The notes: generated by a model from the letters alone, not told the origin. Counted from the first letter of the stretch, positions 47,175-59,576 are shown. The stretch is 64,000 nt of DNA from Chlorops oryzae (GCA_020466095.1 CM035807.1:97826481-97890480); one strand, 5' to 3'. Translations and numbers: made by a program.

Positions 47175-49156
47175 CCTATTCTAAATGAATATACCCGGGC
47201 AGTTTTTTCCTAGAATTTTTTCTCGGCGAAAAAAGGAAGTGTTCTAAGCATCAATAAAGAAAAAAAATGCGATGAGTTATGCTTAAAAATTTTCGGTGTT
47301 CTTGCTTCCCAAGGTGTATTTTATAGAAATTTTTAAAAACACCTTGTTGCTTCCTTTGTACTTCCTTCCCAATGTGCCTAAAATTAAAAATTTTTTTTCA
47401 AATTTTCTAAAAATTCTATGAGAATGAAAAGGACGAAACTAAACGTTTAGTGGCAGTGAATTCCAAAGAGAATACTTAGAGAAACTGCACTCTGCTATAG
47501 ACAGAAGAATTGTTCGGAATCAAAATAATGATTTTATGGATATAATTTTATAATAATAGAATGAGAAGTCACAATTGCTGAGCTTCCTTTCTGAGGTTCC
47601 TTTAAGCGAACACTGCTTATTTTCGGTACGTACTATAGGTAATCAAAGCTATTCCTATGGAACCTCATTATTAGAATTAACTATGAAAGATTAGAATTGA
47701 AAAACTGACATTTGTCCTACGAAAGTTCCACTGTAAATTTTTTGGGTTTGAATTTTTCTGCAGCATAGAACTGATATGCGACAAGAAGACGTCGATTTTT
47801 TTCGAATTTGTGTCGTCCACTTCTACAAATGACTATTCTCAAGGGAAGTGTGTTCAGACATGATTTAGTTGGCTGTGCTTCTAGCAGTTCGCTTTCCAAT
47901 TTTCCCTTCATTCTTTCATTCGGCCTTGAGTAGTTTGGCGTAATTTTCTTTTTATGGACGTGAACGCTTGACTTTATCCCGGCAGATGCAATAAATTGTG
48001 TACTTAAGAACTGCAGCGCCATCAACCCCCTGAGATCATATGGCGATAAGCGTTTTTCACAAATGTGCGATACTTGCTGGCAGAAGTTACTCAATTCGGC
48101 TTAATATACAGCTCAGAGGAATTGCATTTGTAAAATCAATATTAAAATTCGCTTACGATGGAGCACTGTGAGGATACGTACTCGAGGGGCGTATAATGGG
48201 TAGCTTATTTCTAAAAGAGAATTATTTGAGAGAAAATCGCTTTATTTATCGTGTTGGAAATTATTGAACTTCTTAAACGTTTTAAAAAATCTCGCTTTCA
48301 ATTTTCATGCTAACAGATTTCTGGACGTTTTTTTTCTGATCTGTTATCTACGTAAAATTGATACATAGTAACCGCAATATCATTGAGTAGCTTCATTTGC
48401 CTTAAGTGCCATTGGCTTTCTTTTGCTGCAAAAATTCAGCTTTTATGGCATTTCACCATCTGCAGTGGCCATTTAACAGACTTTTTTTTTTGATACAGAG
48501 GCCCAAACCCGTAAACACAATGTAAGTTCAATCTATTTATACATATTTCCATGGCGGGGGTTTCCTTTCGAATCACTAGCCGTTTATTTTATGTAAAGGA
48601 CCTGTAACTGCTTGACTTTAATGTCTCACTATAGCGTCGGTTTGTCCATTAATTCAATTGTACCATATCATATGGTCCATATGTAATTACATATGTCAAA
48701 AGTGCTATTAATATCGGATCGAAATCGTTGCGGATATGTGAAACGTCCTTTCGTTTTGCGAGCTCTTTAAGAGGAATTTAATTTCAAAGAAAACCTTCCC
48801 TGGGTGGGACATACCTTTGTTGACATATCAATCTGCTTTTTAGCATAACGTCATTTATTACCACGTTGAAAAGCGTTGGTCTTGGGCGGTTTTTTACTCA
48901 ACTCGTTACTTTACGCTGTGTTAGTAATCGAATCCTAATTTTTTTTCTTAAGATATGTTGGAAACATGAATATACAAGCAATGCCTTTAAGAAATTTTTT
49001 GAAATGCCGAGTAAAAAAAAATGTTCAAACCGTCTATGGAGGGGGGATTGGTTTGGGGTGGGTTAGAACCACCAAAATCCCCCTGTGCGTACGGGCCTGT
49101 ATGCGAAAAATATTATGTAATGTCGTGGGAAAAATGTTGTAAGCTAGTGTAATAGG
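47175..49156. other. Intergenic, no gene seen
   Basis: A 125-codon minus frame at 47717-48094 starts on TTG and has no known features. Near 49030-49105 there is a G-rich stretch followed by CCCCCTGTGCGTACGGGCCT, possibly a repeat edge, not identified. Confidence 0.45.
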
Positions 49157-49317
49157 TAGGGCTCGCACTTTGTTGACTTTTATAAAATTAATGCATACTT
49201 TGTGGAGTACAAATTTGGCTTAGCGGTTTGAAGTTCAACTTCACTTAACTTGTTCGCAAAATATTGCCCCATAAAGTATGTTTTAAATTTATAAAAGTCA
49301 ACAAAATCCGAGCCCTG
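49157..49317. mobile_element. hAT-like MITE, 161 bp, TSD GTAATAGG
   Basis: Starts TAGGGCTCG and ends CGAGCCCTG, with long imperfect inverted arms (CATACTTTGTGG / CCATAAAGTATG). GTAATAGG flanks both sides exactly (49149-49156, 49318-49325). Related to the nested copy at 46832-47068. No coding. Confidence 0.85.
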
Positions 49318-49815
49318 GTAATAGGGCTGCCATCGTAAACATAGGGTAACAGCAAATATTTGAAGTGAACCCTAAAAGTATGCTATATGAACTTATAATA
49401 AACTTTTAAGCCGAACATGCAACCAGTGCTGCCAGAAGTGCAGATTTTTCTTCAAAAATAATTTTTTCCATGAATTTTGAATGCAATCGTAAAATTAAGA
49501 TTTCCACGAAAAATAGAAATTCCGTGCAAAAAACTCTTCACTTTGATGATTTCTGCCACAGCTTTAAAATGTTTATAATTTGATTTTTCTAATTCATTGC
49601 AGTCAGTATTCAAGTGCAGTTTTTCCCTCAAGGACTTCCCGAAAATCCCTATGGAAATCCACTTCAGAAGAACATCTAAAAAGCCTCTTTAAATTGGCAA
49701 AATCGTTTAAGCACTAAACTAATTCACTTTTTAAGTCATATACTTAGTCGAAAGTACTTAAGTCATTTCATATGTTGGCATATGTTTCATATGCTGTACA
49801 ATGAACACTGCACAT

Positions 49816-50413
49816 TAGGGTGTCCCAAAAAATTTTTTTTCGAATTTAATAGTAGAACGTAAGGTTTCCGAAAGCTTATGGGTCAAAGTATTTTTGAGAA
49901 TTTTTTCAGATTTTTCGTAAAAGGTTTAGAGGTTGCGCTCAGCGGATTTGCCTCAAAATCCCCACATTTAAAAATTTTTGGAGATAGCTTCTTCATCAGC
50001 AATGCTTTTCAGGATTTTTAGGTATTAGTCGGTGGAAAAGTATACAATATTTGTTCTCAGTTACATAAACTGCAAAATATACCAACTTTATAGGCTATTT
50101 AGGCATCTTTAGTACACATTTTTACGAACAAAATCGGGCGTCAAAAAAAGAAGGCCCCAAAATTTCTTAATTTTATATGAAAATGGTTGAAAGTAATGAT
50201 GCAATTTCAAAGAGTACGAATTCCTTTGTAATTTGTTAAAGGAAATTAGGATTTTAATCTTATAGTTCCAAAGCTATGTCCCGTTATCTTTTCCAAAACA
50301 TTATAACAAAAACACGTTGCATACTTCCAGGCTTTCATTTGAAAATTTCATTGCCTATATGATAGCCAATCAATATTAAATAGACTCAAAATGACGAGTT
50401 GTGGGACACCCTA
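49816..50413. mobile_element. hAT-like MITE, 598 bp, TSD CTGCACAT
   Basis: TIR TAGGGTGTCCCA and its exact complement TGGGACACCCTA. CTGCACAT flanks both ends exactly (49808-49815, 50414-50421) and fits nTnnnnAn. The interior is AT-rich and non-coding. A truncated relative is nested at 2174. Confidence 0.9.
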
Positions 50414-50439
50414 CTGCACATATATAACTGATTACCCAG

Positions 50440-50745
50440 CAATCATTCTGAGTCATAAAAGACTCATATACGACTCCTAATAGGAGTCGGAGCCCTCACT
50501 GGGAACTCTTTTAAGAGCCTTAAAGAGTCATATTTGGCTCCTTCCACACTCATATCTGACTTTTTTCCGCTCATATATTACTCATAAAGGACTCATAAAT
50601 ATGAGCCTCCTATTTTATATATATTTCAGACTCAAAAAAGGACTCTTAACTATTAGCGTCCGATTTTGAACATAATTTTGACTCATTAATATAAGCCTCC
50701 TATTTCCTATAAATTTCAGACTCATTTCGGACTCATATTTGACAT
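50440..50745. repeat. Array of GACTCAT/ATGAGTC motifs
   Basis: At least ten GACTCAT-like hexamers or heptamers on both strands in ~300 bases. Two ~95-base units are visible, each with GCCTCCTATTT...ATTTCAGACTCA. Two full AP-1-type cores occur (TGAGTCA and TGACTCA). It may be the interior of a repeat; function is unknown. Confidence 0.5.
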
Positions 50746-51018
50746 AAAAAAATTTATTGCATACATGCTTAATAAGCCCGAGCACAGCCGAGTGAGACCA
50801 CTTTTTTATTACAATCAATCACAACCTTAAGTTATAATCGATTTCTTATAGCACTAGCTGCCAGGGCAATCGGCTATCGGAAAAATTATTTTTACTTTAA
50901 TCTTCGAAAAAGACATTTAAAAATGATTTTGTGTTTTGAGTTGTATAAAAAATTAATCTCAGTGAAGATATTTTCCTTGGCTTGTCTGATTTTGCAAAAA
51001 ATAATTCTGGCAACACTG

Positions 51019-51927
51019 CAACCCGTATTATTGTATCAGAAATTTTTCAATCGAACCTCAGCTCGCGCATGAATGAATGCTGAACAGATAAGCTGCCTAC
51101 CAAAATACCTGACCAATCGCTAATTAATTCCGCAGGGCATTTTGCCTATGTTGTTGCTATGTTTGTAGTATTTTCACTCAACAAAAGGCTCAAGAATGAA
51201 TTGATGGTATTTGAAAAAATTAAATTTTTTAAAGAAAGAAAAAAAAAAACAACCAATTTCGGATTTGGCAAACCAAATTTTTTTGAAGCAATTGATTATA
51301 AATACATATATAATCTCTCGAAAACGAATCGCAAATTTGAGCAGTTATGAATCTCCAAGAAGAGTCGCGGCCAAGGTTCCATTTTCTCCCGACAAGAGTA
51401 CCAATTCTTATCAGAAAATGATTCGACACAAAATCGCTTTCATAAAAAATTTCAAAAATTTTTTGAGCTGGGAACTCGGGGCGTGTAGTTCAAAATTTTA
51501 CATGTCTTGTGGTAAATCCTTCTGAAGCTGTAAACAAGAGTCGTTTTTCAAGAAAGAAAGAACCGGAATCTCAGGATCGGAAGAACTCAAAATATTTAGT
51601 GGTATACCTACCAACCTTTGGCGATCATATTAAATAATTGTGTAATCCTGCTCAAAAGAATTCCCCCTTTGTATGATTTTAACAAACACACGGCATCAAT
51701 TATGCTCCGTGGCAGAGGTGCAAAAAGATGGTCTATTTTTTTTTATCTTACAATCCCTGAAAATGCCTGCGCTTCTATCGCTATTTGTCATTAGAGACGA
51801 TCATTTGAAATGTTGGCTAATTTCGTTTGGGAGGAAAAAATTTCATAGGAAATGGTTTTGATTTATTCACGACAAAAAAAAAAAAAATAAATACTACTAA
51901 AAAATGGTGTCCAAAAAAAACCAGGCT
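51019..51927. other. Intergenic, no gene seen
   Basis: Short frames only. The T-run acting as terminator of the tRNA gene lies at the right edge (51913-51920). Confidence 0.5.
51913..51920 (-). terminator. Pol III T-run terminator of tRNA-Lys
   Basis: Eight consecutive T residues on the minus strand just downstream of the tRNA 3' end. Confidence 0.85.
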
Positions 51928-52000
51928 CGCCCGAGCAGGGACTTGAACCCTGGACCCTTGGATTAAAAGTCCAATGCTCTACCGACTGAGCTACCCGGGC
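51928..52000 (-). tRNA. tRNA:Lys-TTT: tRNA-Lys (anticodon UUU)
   Basis: 73 bases that fold as a standard cloverleaf on the minus strand. The acceptor stem GCCCGGG pairs with CTCGGGC (one G-U), with discriminator G. The A box is TAGCTCAGTCGG and the B box GGTTCAAGTCC. The anticodon loop CTTTTAA gives UUU, read as lysine. No intron and no encoded CCA, as expected for a nuclear eukaryotic tRNA. Eight Ts follow 7 bases after the 3' end on the same strand (51913-51920 plus), a good pol III terminator. Unlike the tRNA-like SINE heads elsewhere, every stem is intact, so this is very probably functional. Confidence 0.97.
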
Positions 52001-52268
52001 ATATAGACAAACGTAGCAAAATCATTAAACATATCTTGCAATAAATCATGGGTAAATATGAGAGGGTGAAAACGTTGCCCAATTTTACAGGAATACAACA
52101 ATAAAAAATTATTTGGAATTGTCCTTATTGATGTCAATTTTAAACCAATAACAGAAACTAGTCTTTCCAAAGAATTTTTTTTTTAAAAAAAAAACTTCCA
52201 TTGACGACTTTTATACACTTAAAAATACTTATTCAATTAAGAATATTTGCAATGTTTTATTTTATTAT

Positions 52269-52824
52269 TATACCCGACACACTCTGTGTCGAGGGTATAT
52301 TGCGTTTGTGTGGTTGTGTGTAACACCCAGACCGTACTAAATATATATAGAAATGATCAGCGTCACCAGGAGATTCGATTTAGACATGTCCGTCTGTCCG
52401 TCTGTCTGTATACAGTTATCTTATCGAAGGAGTTGAGCTATCTCGACAAAATGGTATGCGTGCTCACGGGGACATGAGTAAGACTAAGTTCGAGAATGGA
52501 CCCGATCGGACCATTTTTAAGGGTACCTCCAGTACTAGGGTCTGTCACAAAAATCACAAAACTGCCTTAAAATCGGACTTTTTCGAAATATTTCAATGAA
52601 ACTTAAAATTTGAGCGTATATTTAAGCCTCCGATTATAGTTCAACAAAAATTGGAAAGTGGGCGTGGCAAAAGGGCATTTTTCATAAAGAAATCTATCAA
52701 AAGTCGGTATATGGGGCCCTTATGGTCTTAAACACCTCTTGATATTAAAATTGATTTAAACATGTGTGTCTGTGTCGGGTATTCTATTGTCAGGCTCGCC
52801 TGACTATAACACCCTTACTTGTTT
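52269..52824 (+). mobile_element. Helentron/DINE-like non-autonomous element, family C, complete
   Basis: 556 bases. 5' hairpin TATACCCGACACA...TGTGTCGAGGGTATA; core GATCAGCGTCACC then a (GTCY)n tract; unique middle including GGGTACCTCCAGTACTAGGG and GTGGGCGTGGCAAA; 3' hairpin GTCAGG-CTCG-CCTGAC (52789-52804) followed by CTTACTTGTTT. The GTGTCGGGTATTCTAT near the 3' end partly mirrors the 5' hairpin. Fragments of the same family lie at 1741-1864, 6171-6427 and 26785-26850. Confidence 0.8.
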
Positions 52825-54286
52825 TTATTTATGCTCTCGAAACTTCCAATTCCAGCGCTTCCTCTTCATATCGCTTCCGCTTCATAACGTATTTCACAGA
52901 TATTCCCAAGGCAAAGCAATAAGAACGATACCGAGAAGCGAACCGGCGACGACCTTCAAAGTTTCCGCTTTTATGCTTTTTTTTTGTGTGATAATTTCGC
53001 TTTTTTTTTTCTTTACAATTTTCAACAATATTCAACATAGCCTTGCGCAAAAGATGCCTGAAAAGGGCTCAAGTGGATGAAGTTTATTTAATTCAATTTA
53101 AATGTGCCAACTTTGGAGCGTAGAAAATTTTGCCAAATTATCAGAGGTACGAAGTGAGGCCCACACTTCAAACAGTTTTAGTCCATGTGTACATACATAC
53201 GCATTGTATATCCTTATCCTTTTCCACTCCCCAAAGAAAACTTTGAGAAGCTTATAAAAGTTTTAGTTTGTCGGATGGATATAAAGAAGAACTCTTCCAA
53301 CTTGTCTCTAAGTGTCTCGATTTAACTTTTTAGCTTCCTCGAAATGAATAACCTAAAGCAGAGGTGCACAATTTCTGTGCAGGTAATATGTTCGTATGAT
53401 TTGAGTTGGCGAGAAAAATTTTCCCACCCTGTAGGTATGTAGTTGAAGTATTGTGTAATTACAAGTGAATTTTTTAACACAAGCATTCGGTAGCGACCTT
53501 TTGCCTTTTGATATACTTAACAACAAGTAACAAGATGATGCAAAGACTCAAAATTTGTTTCGCCCGCGAGCCCAATGTTAGGGCACCTCTGGCATCTTTA
53601 AACCTCGTGGTAGTAGTTCATGCTCACTATTGAAGTTCTTATAATCAATTTATCATGAAGAGAACCTAAATTTAGTGCAAAATTTTTCTTTTCGGAACAT
53701 TGTTTAATATTTTCCACAGCCTTGGAGAAAAATAAACCTTCTATTTAAATCCTTGCAATGTGAAGACATGTGAATGGCTTTTTTTTCATAACACATTTCA
53801 ATATTAAGATATTTCGGCTATTCCGTGAAAGCATTTAATATTAAAAACTTTATATTGAGAACATTGGTGACGAAGGCCCGAGGAACTTTTGAACAGTTAG
53901 AAAACTGTTGTTTCTATGAGTTTTTATGTGCAATAGAATTTATAGTGAGCTTTCCAATGGCTTAAAAAAAAAAAACAAATAATAAAATTTTAAAAATTGT
54001 GTTCATTATTTCATAGAAATGGGCAAATCCAGGCGTTAGGGGCGCTGCCCTCATACACTTTAAGTGAAGTTCTCAATATGAAAGGAACATAATATATTAG
54101 ATGTATGTATGTACTTCAAGTGAAAGTTGATTAAATTGAAGGTTAATTCAAATTATAGGAATAGAAATTGAAGCTTTCATTGATGAAACGATGAAACGAA
54201 ATTCTTTGAGCTTTAAAATGAAAGAATATCCATAGTTTGCATAGATCAACGAAAAAATTAATTTTCAATTCATTTGTCTAGTTATA
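52825..54286. other. Intergenic, no gene seen
   Basis: AT-rich, no recognisable coding; contains the possible small element at 53359-53591. Confidence 0.5.
53359..53591. mobile_element. Possible hAT-like MITE, ends CAGAGGTGC
   Basis: CAGAGGTGCAC at left and GGGCACCTCTG at right are inverted with one mismatch; CAGAG fits YARNG. No matching 8-bp flank was found, so this is tentative. Confidence 0.35.
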
Positions 54287-54428
54287 CAGTGAACTGCGGA
54301 TAAATGCAACACGAATAAATGCAAAAACCTCATAAGTGCAAGGTGCTTTGAAGCCTCCTAAAATCTGAACGGATTAATGCAAAGAACGCATAACAAAAAA
54401 ACGTGTTTCTTTTATGCGTACTCTACTG
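54287..54428. mobile_element. pogo-like MITE, 142 bp
   Basis: Starts CAGTGAACTGCGGATAAATG and ends CGTACTCTACTG, imperfect inverted ends, with TA on both sides (54285-54286, 54429-54430). The CAGT start plus TA duplication points to the pogo/Tigger branch of Tc1/mariner. Internal ATAAATGCAA motifs recur. Confidence 0.55.
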
Positions 54429-54534
54429 TATAGTAAATTATGAATTTAGGACGCAGCGTTAGGAATGTTTTAAAGGTTTTTCAGATGTATTTTTGTCAGG
54501 GACTGTAATTGTTATAAGTTTTATTTTTTAAACT

Positions 54535-54790
54535 CAGAAATAATCATTTTTTCTCGATTTTTATTTTTTCTTTCAAAAATAAAACTTAAATTTCATTTTA
54601 TATTTTTTCGCTTAAAAATATAAATCGATTTCTGATTTTTATTTTTTCGATCAAATATAAAACTTAAATTTCGAGTTTTAAATTTTTACTTGAAAATAAA
54701 AATCAATTTCTGATTTTTATTTTTTCGCTGGAAAATAAAACTTAAATTTTGATTTCTTTTTCTTTTTGCTTAAGAATAAAAATTAATTTA
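54535..54790. repeat. AT-rich satellite-like repeat, left block
   Basis: Degenerate ~35-base units of the form TGATTTTTATTTTTTCG...AAAATAAAACTTAAATTT, partly palindromic. The same pattern resumes after the Helentron-like copy, at 55866. Confidence 0.7.
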
Positions 54791-54879
54791 AATGATAACT
54801 TTTAATTATATACACGTATATAATATCTTTATATCTTCTTACATATATAAAAAAAATAATAAAAAAAACGTGTTTTTGT

Positions 54880-55842
54880 GTCGTCGCTAACTGGCCAAAC
54901 GCGGCATCCGATTTTATTCACAACTTCAGGATTCGTTGAGGATGGTCTGTGAATGGCTTATGTCAAGTTTTATTTAAAATTTCAGAGTTCGTTAGGGACG
55001 GTCTGTAGATAGTTTATATGAAGTTTATACGAAACCGGTGCAAAGTGATTTTCACAATTTTGGATATTACATTTGGCAACTGAAAACAGTGCTCTATTAT
55101 GGTGCATATAGTATAAGATATGATTAGAACTGGAGTAATGCCCGAAATGTTGAAACTTTTCTTTTGGAAAAAGTGAATTTTTTCTACTGGGCCGATCTTC
55201 AATCAATTACGGGGAAAGATCGGCCATTACCACAATTCGCGCCATTCGCGAAATTTTGACTTCCATTATTTTGAAGAAAAAAGTAGGCTCTAATTTGAAA
55301 AGAATGACTTTACCACAAACCGCGAAAATTGAATGGTAACTGCACAGAGAAATTGACAAATTTTAAATCATTTAACTTGAAATTGTGAAATGGGTATCGT
55401 GTCAAAGCTGTTAACGCGTAGATAAATGTACGATATAATTTTGAAAGAATGGCTTCACAAAAAAGTTCTTTATTACGGTACAATTTGACCATGACCACCA
55501 ATCGCGAAATTTTGCAAAATTTTATTTTTTTCCATTGTACCATAAGAGAGAATTATATATGGCTGCTATATTCACGATTCAAAATGATGCAAATTATATT
55601 TTGCAAAATTGCACGAATGGTGGCTATGGCCAAAATCTAACTGTAAGAGGACTTTATATCTAGCTGCGAAACACTCAATTCAATATAGTGCAAATCAATT
55701 TGTGACCGACAGACAGACATGGCTAGATCGAAATAAATATGTATATATATATAAATGTCTATATCTATCGCGACTCCTTTAGTCTGTTACAAACTCCGTG
55801 CCAAACTTAATAGGTATACCCTTTCCTTCGGAAAAGGTGTAA
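54880..55842 (-). mobile_element. Diverged Helentron/DINE-like family A copy
   Basis: Minus strand: 5' hairpin TACACCTTTTCCGAAGGAAA...GGTATA (right edge), then AACTTAATAGG-side sequence mirrored by TTTGGCACGG, CGCGATAGATATAGACAT, CTAGCCATGTCTGTCTGTCG, then units with CCACCATTCG and GCGAAATTTTG. It is more diverged than 3766-5507. The left boundary is approximate because no clean 3' hairpin was found; two ~68-base units occur near 54915-55030. Confidence 0.6.
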
Positions 55843-55865
55843 TATAGGCTTCCCAAAAATTATAT

Positions 55866-57005
55866 AAGTAATACTGATCAAATTGATTTTTATTTCTGAG
55901 CGAAAAAAAATTCAAATTAAATTTTGATTGTAAAAGATCAAAATCGAAATTTAAGTGTTATTTTTAAGCGAAAAAATAAAAATCAGAAAATGATTTTTAT
56001 TTTCAAGTGAAAAAATATAAAACGAAATTTAAGTTTTATTATTATTATTATTATTATTTGTGTATTGCGCCTTAATAAATTAAGACGCAATCTTTAAAAA
56101 ATAGGAGGCGCTAGCTTCCGAGGCTATCGGCCTGTTAAGTTTTATATTTGAAAGAAAAAATAGAAATCTGAACGTAATTATTATTTTCTGAGTTTTAAAT
56201 AAAAATCAAAATTTGAACAAAATGAAAGAAATAGAAATTGAAAATAATGATTATTTTCCAGGGACCCAAAATAATAATTATTTTTGAATTTTGAATTTTA
56301 AAAATCGATATAAAATAATTTATATTTTAAAAATTAGTATTTAAGTGTTATTCTTAGAGTTTTATTTTTTGATCAAAAAACAAAAATTAATTCTCAAGTT
56401 TTATTTTTTGATCAGGAAATAACAATTATTTTTGGAGTTTTATTTTTTACTCAGAAAATAAAAATTATTTTTCAAGTTTTTTGTTTTACTCACAACATTA
56501 TGCAAACACAAGAATTATGCAAATATTTTTTGGATTTGAATTGTGGTTGCCGATTTCGCATCTGGACTTTTTCATTTCCTCGTGTTCATCATCATCCGAC
56601 TCTTCATCACTTTATCCTATTTCAGGCGTTATCTTGAAGAAAGTGGTAATATACTTATGCAACAGTTTTATTTTTCTGAGTAAAAAAAAAAAAACTCAAA
56701 AACCAATTTTTATTTTTTGAGTAATAAATAAAAATCTAAGATAAATTTTTATCTTCAGAGCAAAAAAAAAATTCGAAAAATAATTTTTATTTACTGAGTA
56801 AAAATTAAAAATCTAAAAATAAGTTTTTTCTTCTGAGTAAAAAATATAACTCGAAAATTAATTTTTATTTCTTGATCGAAAAATAAAACTCTAAGAATAA
56901 GTTTTATCTTCTGAGTAAAAAATAAAACTCAAAAAATAATTGTTATTTTCTGATTAAAATAATAAAACTCTTAAAATAATACTTAAATTGTAATTTTTAA
57001 AATAT
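55866..57005. repeat. AT-rich satellite-like repeat, right block
   Basis: Many ~35-base units such as TTTTTATTTTCTGAGTAAAA and ATAAAACTCAAAAAATAA, alternating in orientation. Interrupted by a LINE tail at 56037-56139 and a short unique stretch at about 56490-56650. Confidence 0.7.
56037..56139 (-). mobile_element. LINE 3'-end fragment with (TAA)n tail
   Basis: Minus strand: AGCCTCGGAAGCTAGCGCCT, TTAATTTATTAAGGCGCAAT, ACACAAA then (TAA)n. A TAA-repeat tail after such a block is typical of non-LTR retrotransposon 3' ends (I/Jockey-like). No coding part remains. Confidence 0.5.
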
Positions 57006-58660
57006 AATTTATAACAGTTATGGTCCCTGTTATTTTCAGTCCCTGATTTTTGTCATTATGTACGTCGAGCATCACTCAAATAAGCTCTCTAATTGAAAAA
57101 AGCACTCTATAAAGCACTTTGCGAGGAGCAGCAAATAGAAAGAAAAATTCTAAAAATTAATTAAAATCGTGACGAATTTCTTTAATGCGCCGAAAAAGGC
57201 AAGCGGGCAACCAAAAATTAATACCAATATTTGAACTAAAATACAATTCACTCATAGTCTGTAAAAAACTCAATAAAAAAAAAAAATTGTAGGTAGTTAT
57301 AAATTTAAAAAAAAACGATTTTTTTGGCGCTTTTTGCTGGATTTGCGCATATGCAATGGGATCGTGTTTTTGCCAAGACAAAACTCTCAAGCCTGAAACT
57401 TTTTGCGCTCGATATGATATTCTCTTTGCTCCATGAGTCAATTTAATAGAAATATTAATTATTTTTTATAGCCAAAATTAAATGGCTTACTTCTTACCCA
57501 TTTACTAATATTTTTCATATTCCATAAACTTTTTCGAACACTAAAGAACATGGCTTTATTGAGCCATTTAGGAAAACTCGAACTCATTTTTGTCAATTAT
57601 CAAACTCTGGGTACCTATAACAACTGGATCGTATGAAAAGTATTAAAAATCTATCAGTTCCGTTTGAGAATAGCACGAAAGTTTTCATTACCTACTCCAT
57701 TCCACTTCCATTCCATGGCGAATTAGAGGTATCCCCTTTCTTGAAATAGTATTTTAGGTTATAGCGACTGTTGGCAACACCGTCTATTCTAACTTGCGGG
57801 GATTTCCCAAATTTTATTTTGTGTTAAGATTGTTTATACATAGAAATCTGATTATATTCAGCGCGAGTGGCTTTTACAATTCAAGCAAAAATTTATTGAT
57901 TGGTATCCAAATAAGAGGGTTGAAAAATTGTCTTTCGCCCTGGGTCGGGTAAATTAATAAAAAAAACATTTCCAAAAGTTAACCTTCATCTTAAGTCGTT
58001 TCCTGTGCTTTTTTGTAAACTACTTAAGACCAATCAAATTAGCGTCTTCAAATTTTCAAATTTCGTTTTAAAGGGTTTATGTTTTAAGATGCTCCTTAGG
58101 AGAACATATTATTCATAATTTTGTTATTGCATTCGACGAGGAGAGTTTCCTCCATAAAAAGATTTAAGACATTTATAAATCTTTAATTTTATTTTCGTAA
58201 AAGCCACAAAAAGGGAGAATTAAATCTTCTTATAAAGAAAAAGGAGAAGATACATAAGATGAAAATTACGACAAAAGAAGATCAAATGGTATTAGTAACT
58301 ATAATGTGACAACCATCCTTGGTATCGCATAGCAGGTACATTTTTATGAACTAATATACATACATACATACACATATTCAATAAATATGTATATGAACTC
58401 ATTGCACTATGCCTGTGCGTTCGGTTAGTCCAAGGGTGTTTCTACCCATTTAATGCGCTCAAAACAAAATTTCATACAATAATCCCACAAACTTGTTTGT
58501 CTGAACACTTCAGGACAGACTATTATCCTCTTTGCAAGTGGAATTTATTCGAATTTACCTGCCATTGCCGTTTGGCAATTAATTTGATCATTTTCAAATC
58601 TAATCCGTTGACTGAAGCATACTTGATCGTCTAAATCCTATTAGGTTTCAAGACCCCACT
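57006..58660. other. Intergenic, no gene seen
   Basis: No recognisable gene; a short (ATAC)n run near 58360. Confidence 0.5.
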
Positions 58661-59170
58661 TTCATCTGAGTAATAGTTCCACTTTCGCCTTATTAAAGCA
58701 GTCATAATACATAGATATTCCTATCAATTTATTGAACCGTTTTTCCATTAGAAATGCAAACATTCTGAACTTGTCAATTTGTTGTGGACGTGACGTGGCA
58801 CAGTGTAACGAGCTCATACATTTTAGGGACAAAAATAGAAGGAGTGATCGCACAATAATGAAACGGGTATTTTTTTGACCCAATTTAGAAAAAAACAAAG
58901 TTTCATCAAAATTGGCCATGCCCACCACCCACTCCCCATAGAACCCAAAACGTTTTTCTCTTACCAAATGGGATGTATGCAACGAAAATGGTTGAAACAG
59001 TGCTTCATTACGGTGAAATACAGACCACTGCGTAATTTTATCAAAATCAGCCACGCCTACCGCCATTTTTTTTTCTCACCAAATGTTGTTTAGGCATGGT
59101 GGAATAATGGCGAAAACGGATTGATGTGCATCGAACCGCATATTGTGACATACCTTTTATGAAAGGTATT
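58660..59170 (-). mobile_element. Possible Helentron/DINE-like copy
   Basis: A hairpin TACCTTTCATAAAAGGTA (59151-59168) of the family A 5' type, followed on the minus strand by GGCGGTAGGCGTGGCTGATT and GTGGTGGGCATGGCCAATTT blocks typical of these elements. No microsatellite or 3' end found. The 134-codon frame here is a translation of this repeat. Confidence 0.35.
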
Positions 59171-59576
59171 TTATCAAGGAATAATATTTAAAAAAAATTA
59201 GGACCAGAATCAACTGTGATTAGTGTTTCCGGTGTTCGCAAACCAAAATATTTGGGTTTTTTCTTGGTTCATTGGGTACCACCGATTTTCGAAGCAAATT
59301 CCCACTTTCCAAACAAAAAAAGTTCTTCTTTTAAGATGTGGAAAAATAAAATATATAAACCCCTTTAAAGTGGTGCTAAAAGTATTAAAATCGGATAAGG
59401 GACAAAAAAGTTATAGCGTTTTAAATTTGCAGGTCACAAAAGCTAAATATAGCAATAAAAGACGCATATCAAAAATGTTTTGACTTTGACCATGCCTTGT
59501 AACCACATTAATTATTATTTTCCAGAACCTTTTGAGTTAATTATAGTATATGTAACAAATCTGCATCAAAAATATT

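Larger units (their letters stand above)
49424..51018. mobile_element. Possible outer hAT-like element, ends CAGTGYTGCCAGAA
   Basis: CAGTGCTGCCAGAA at left and TTCTGGCAACACTG at right match as inverted repeats in 13 of 14 positions, and CAGTG fits the hAT end rule. The flanks do not match as a duplication. If real, it is ~1 kb once the 49816-50413 insertion is removed. It could also be two unrelated ends. Confidence 0.4.

Noticed and set aside
47717..48094. 125-codon minus-strand frame
   Set aside because: Starts on TTG, has no family features and no supporting signals.
58662..59066. 134-codon minus-strand frame
   Set aside because: Lies in repeat sequence with the GGCGTGGCT motifs typical of Helentron-like elements.
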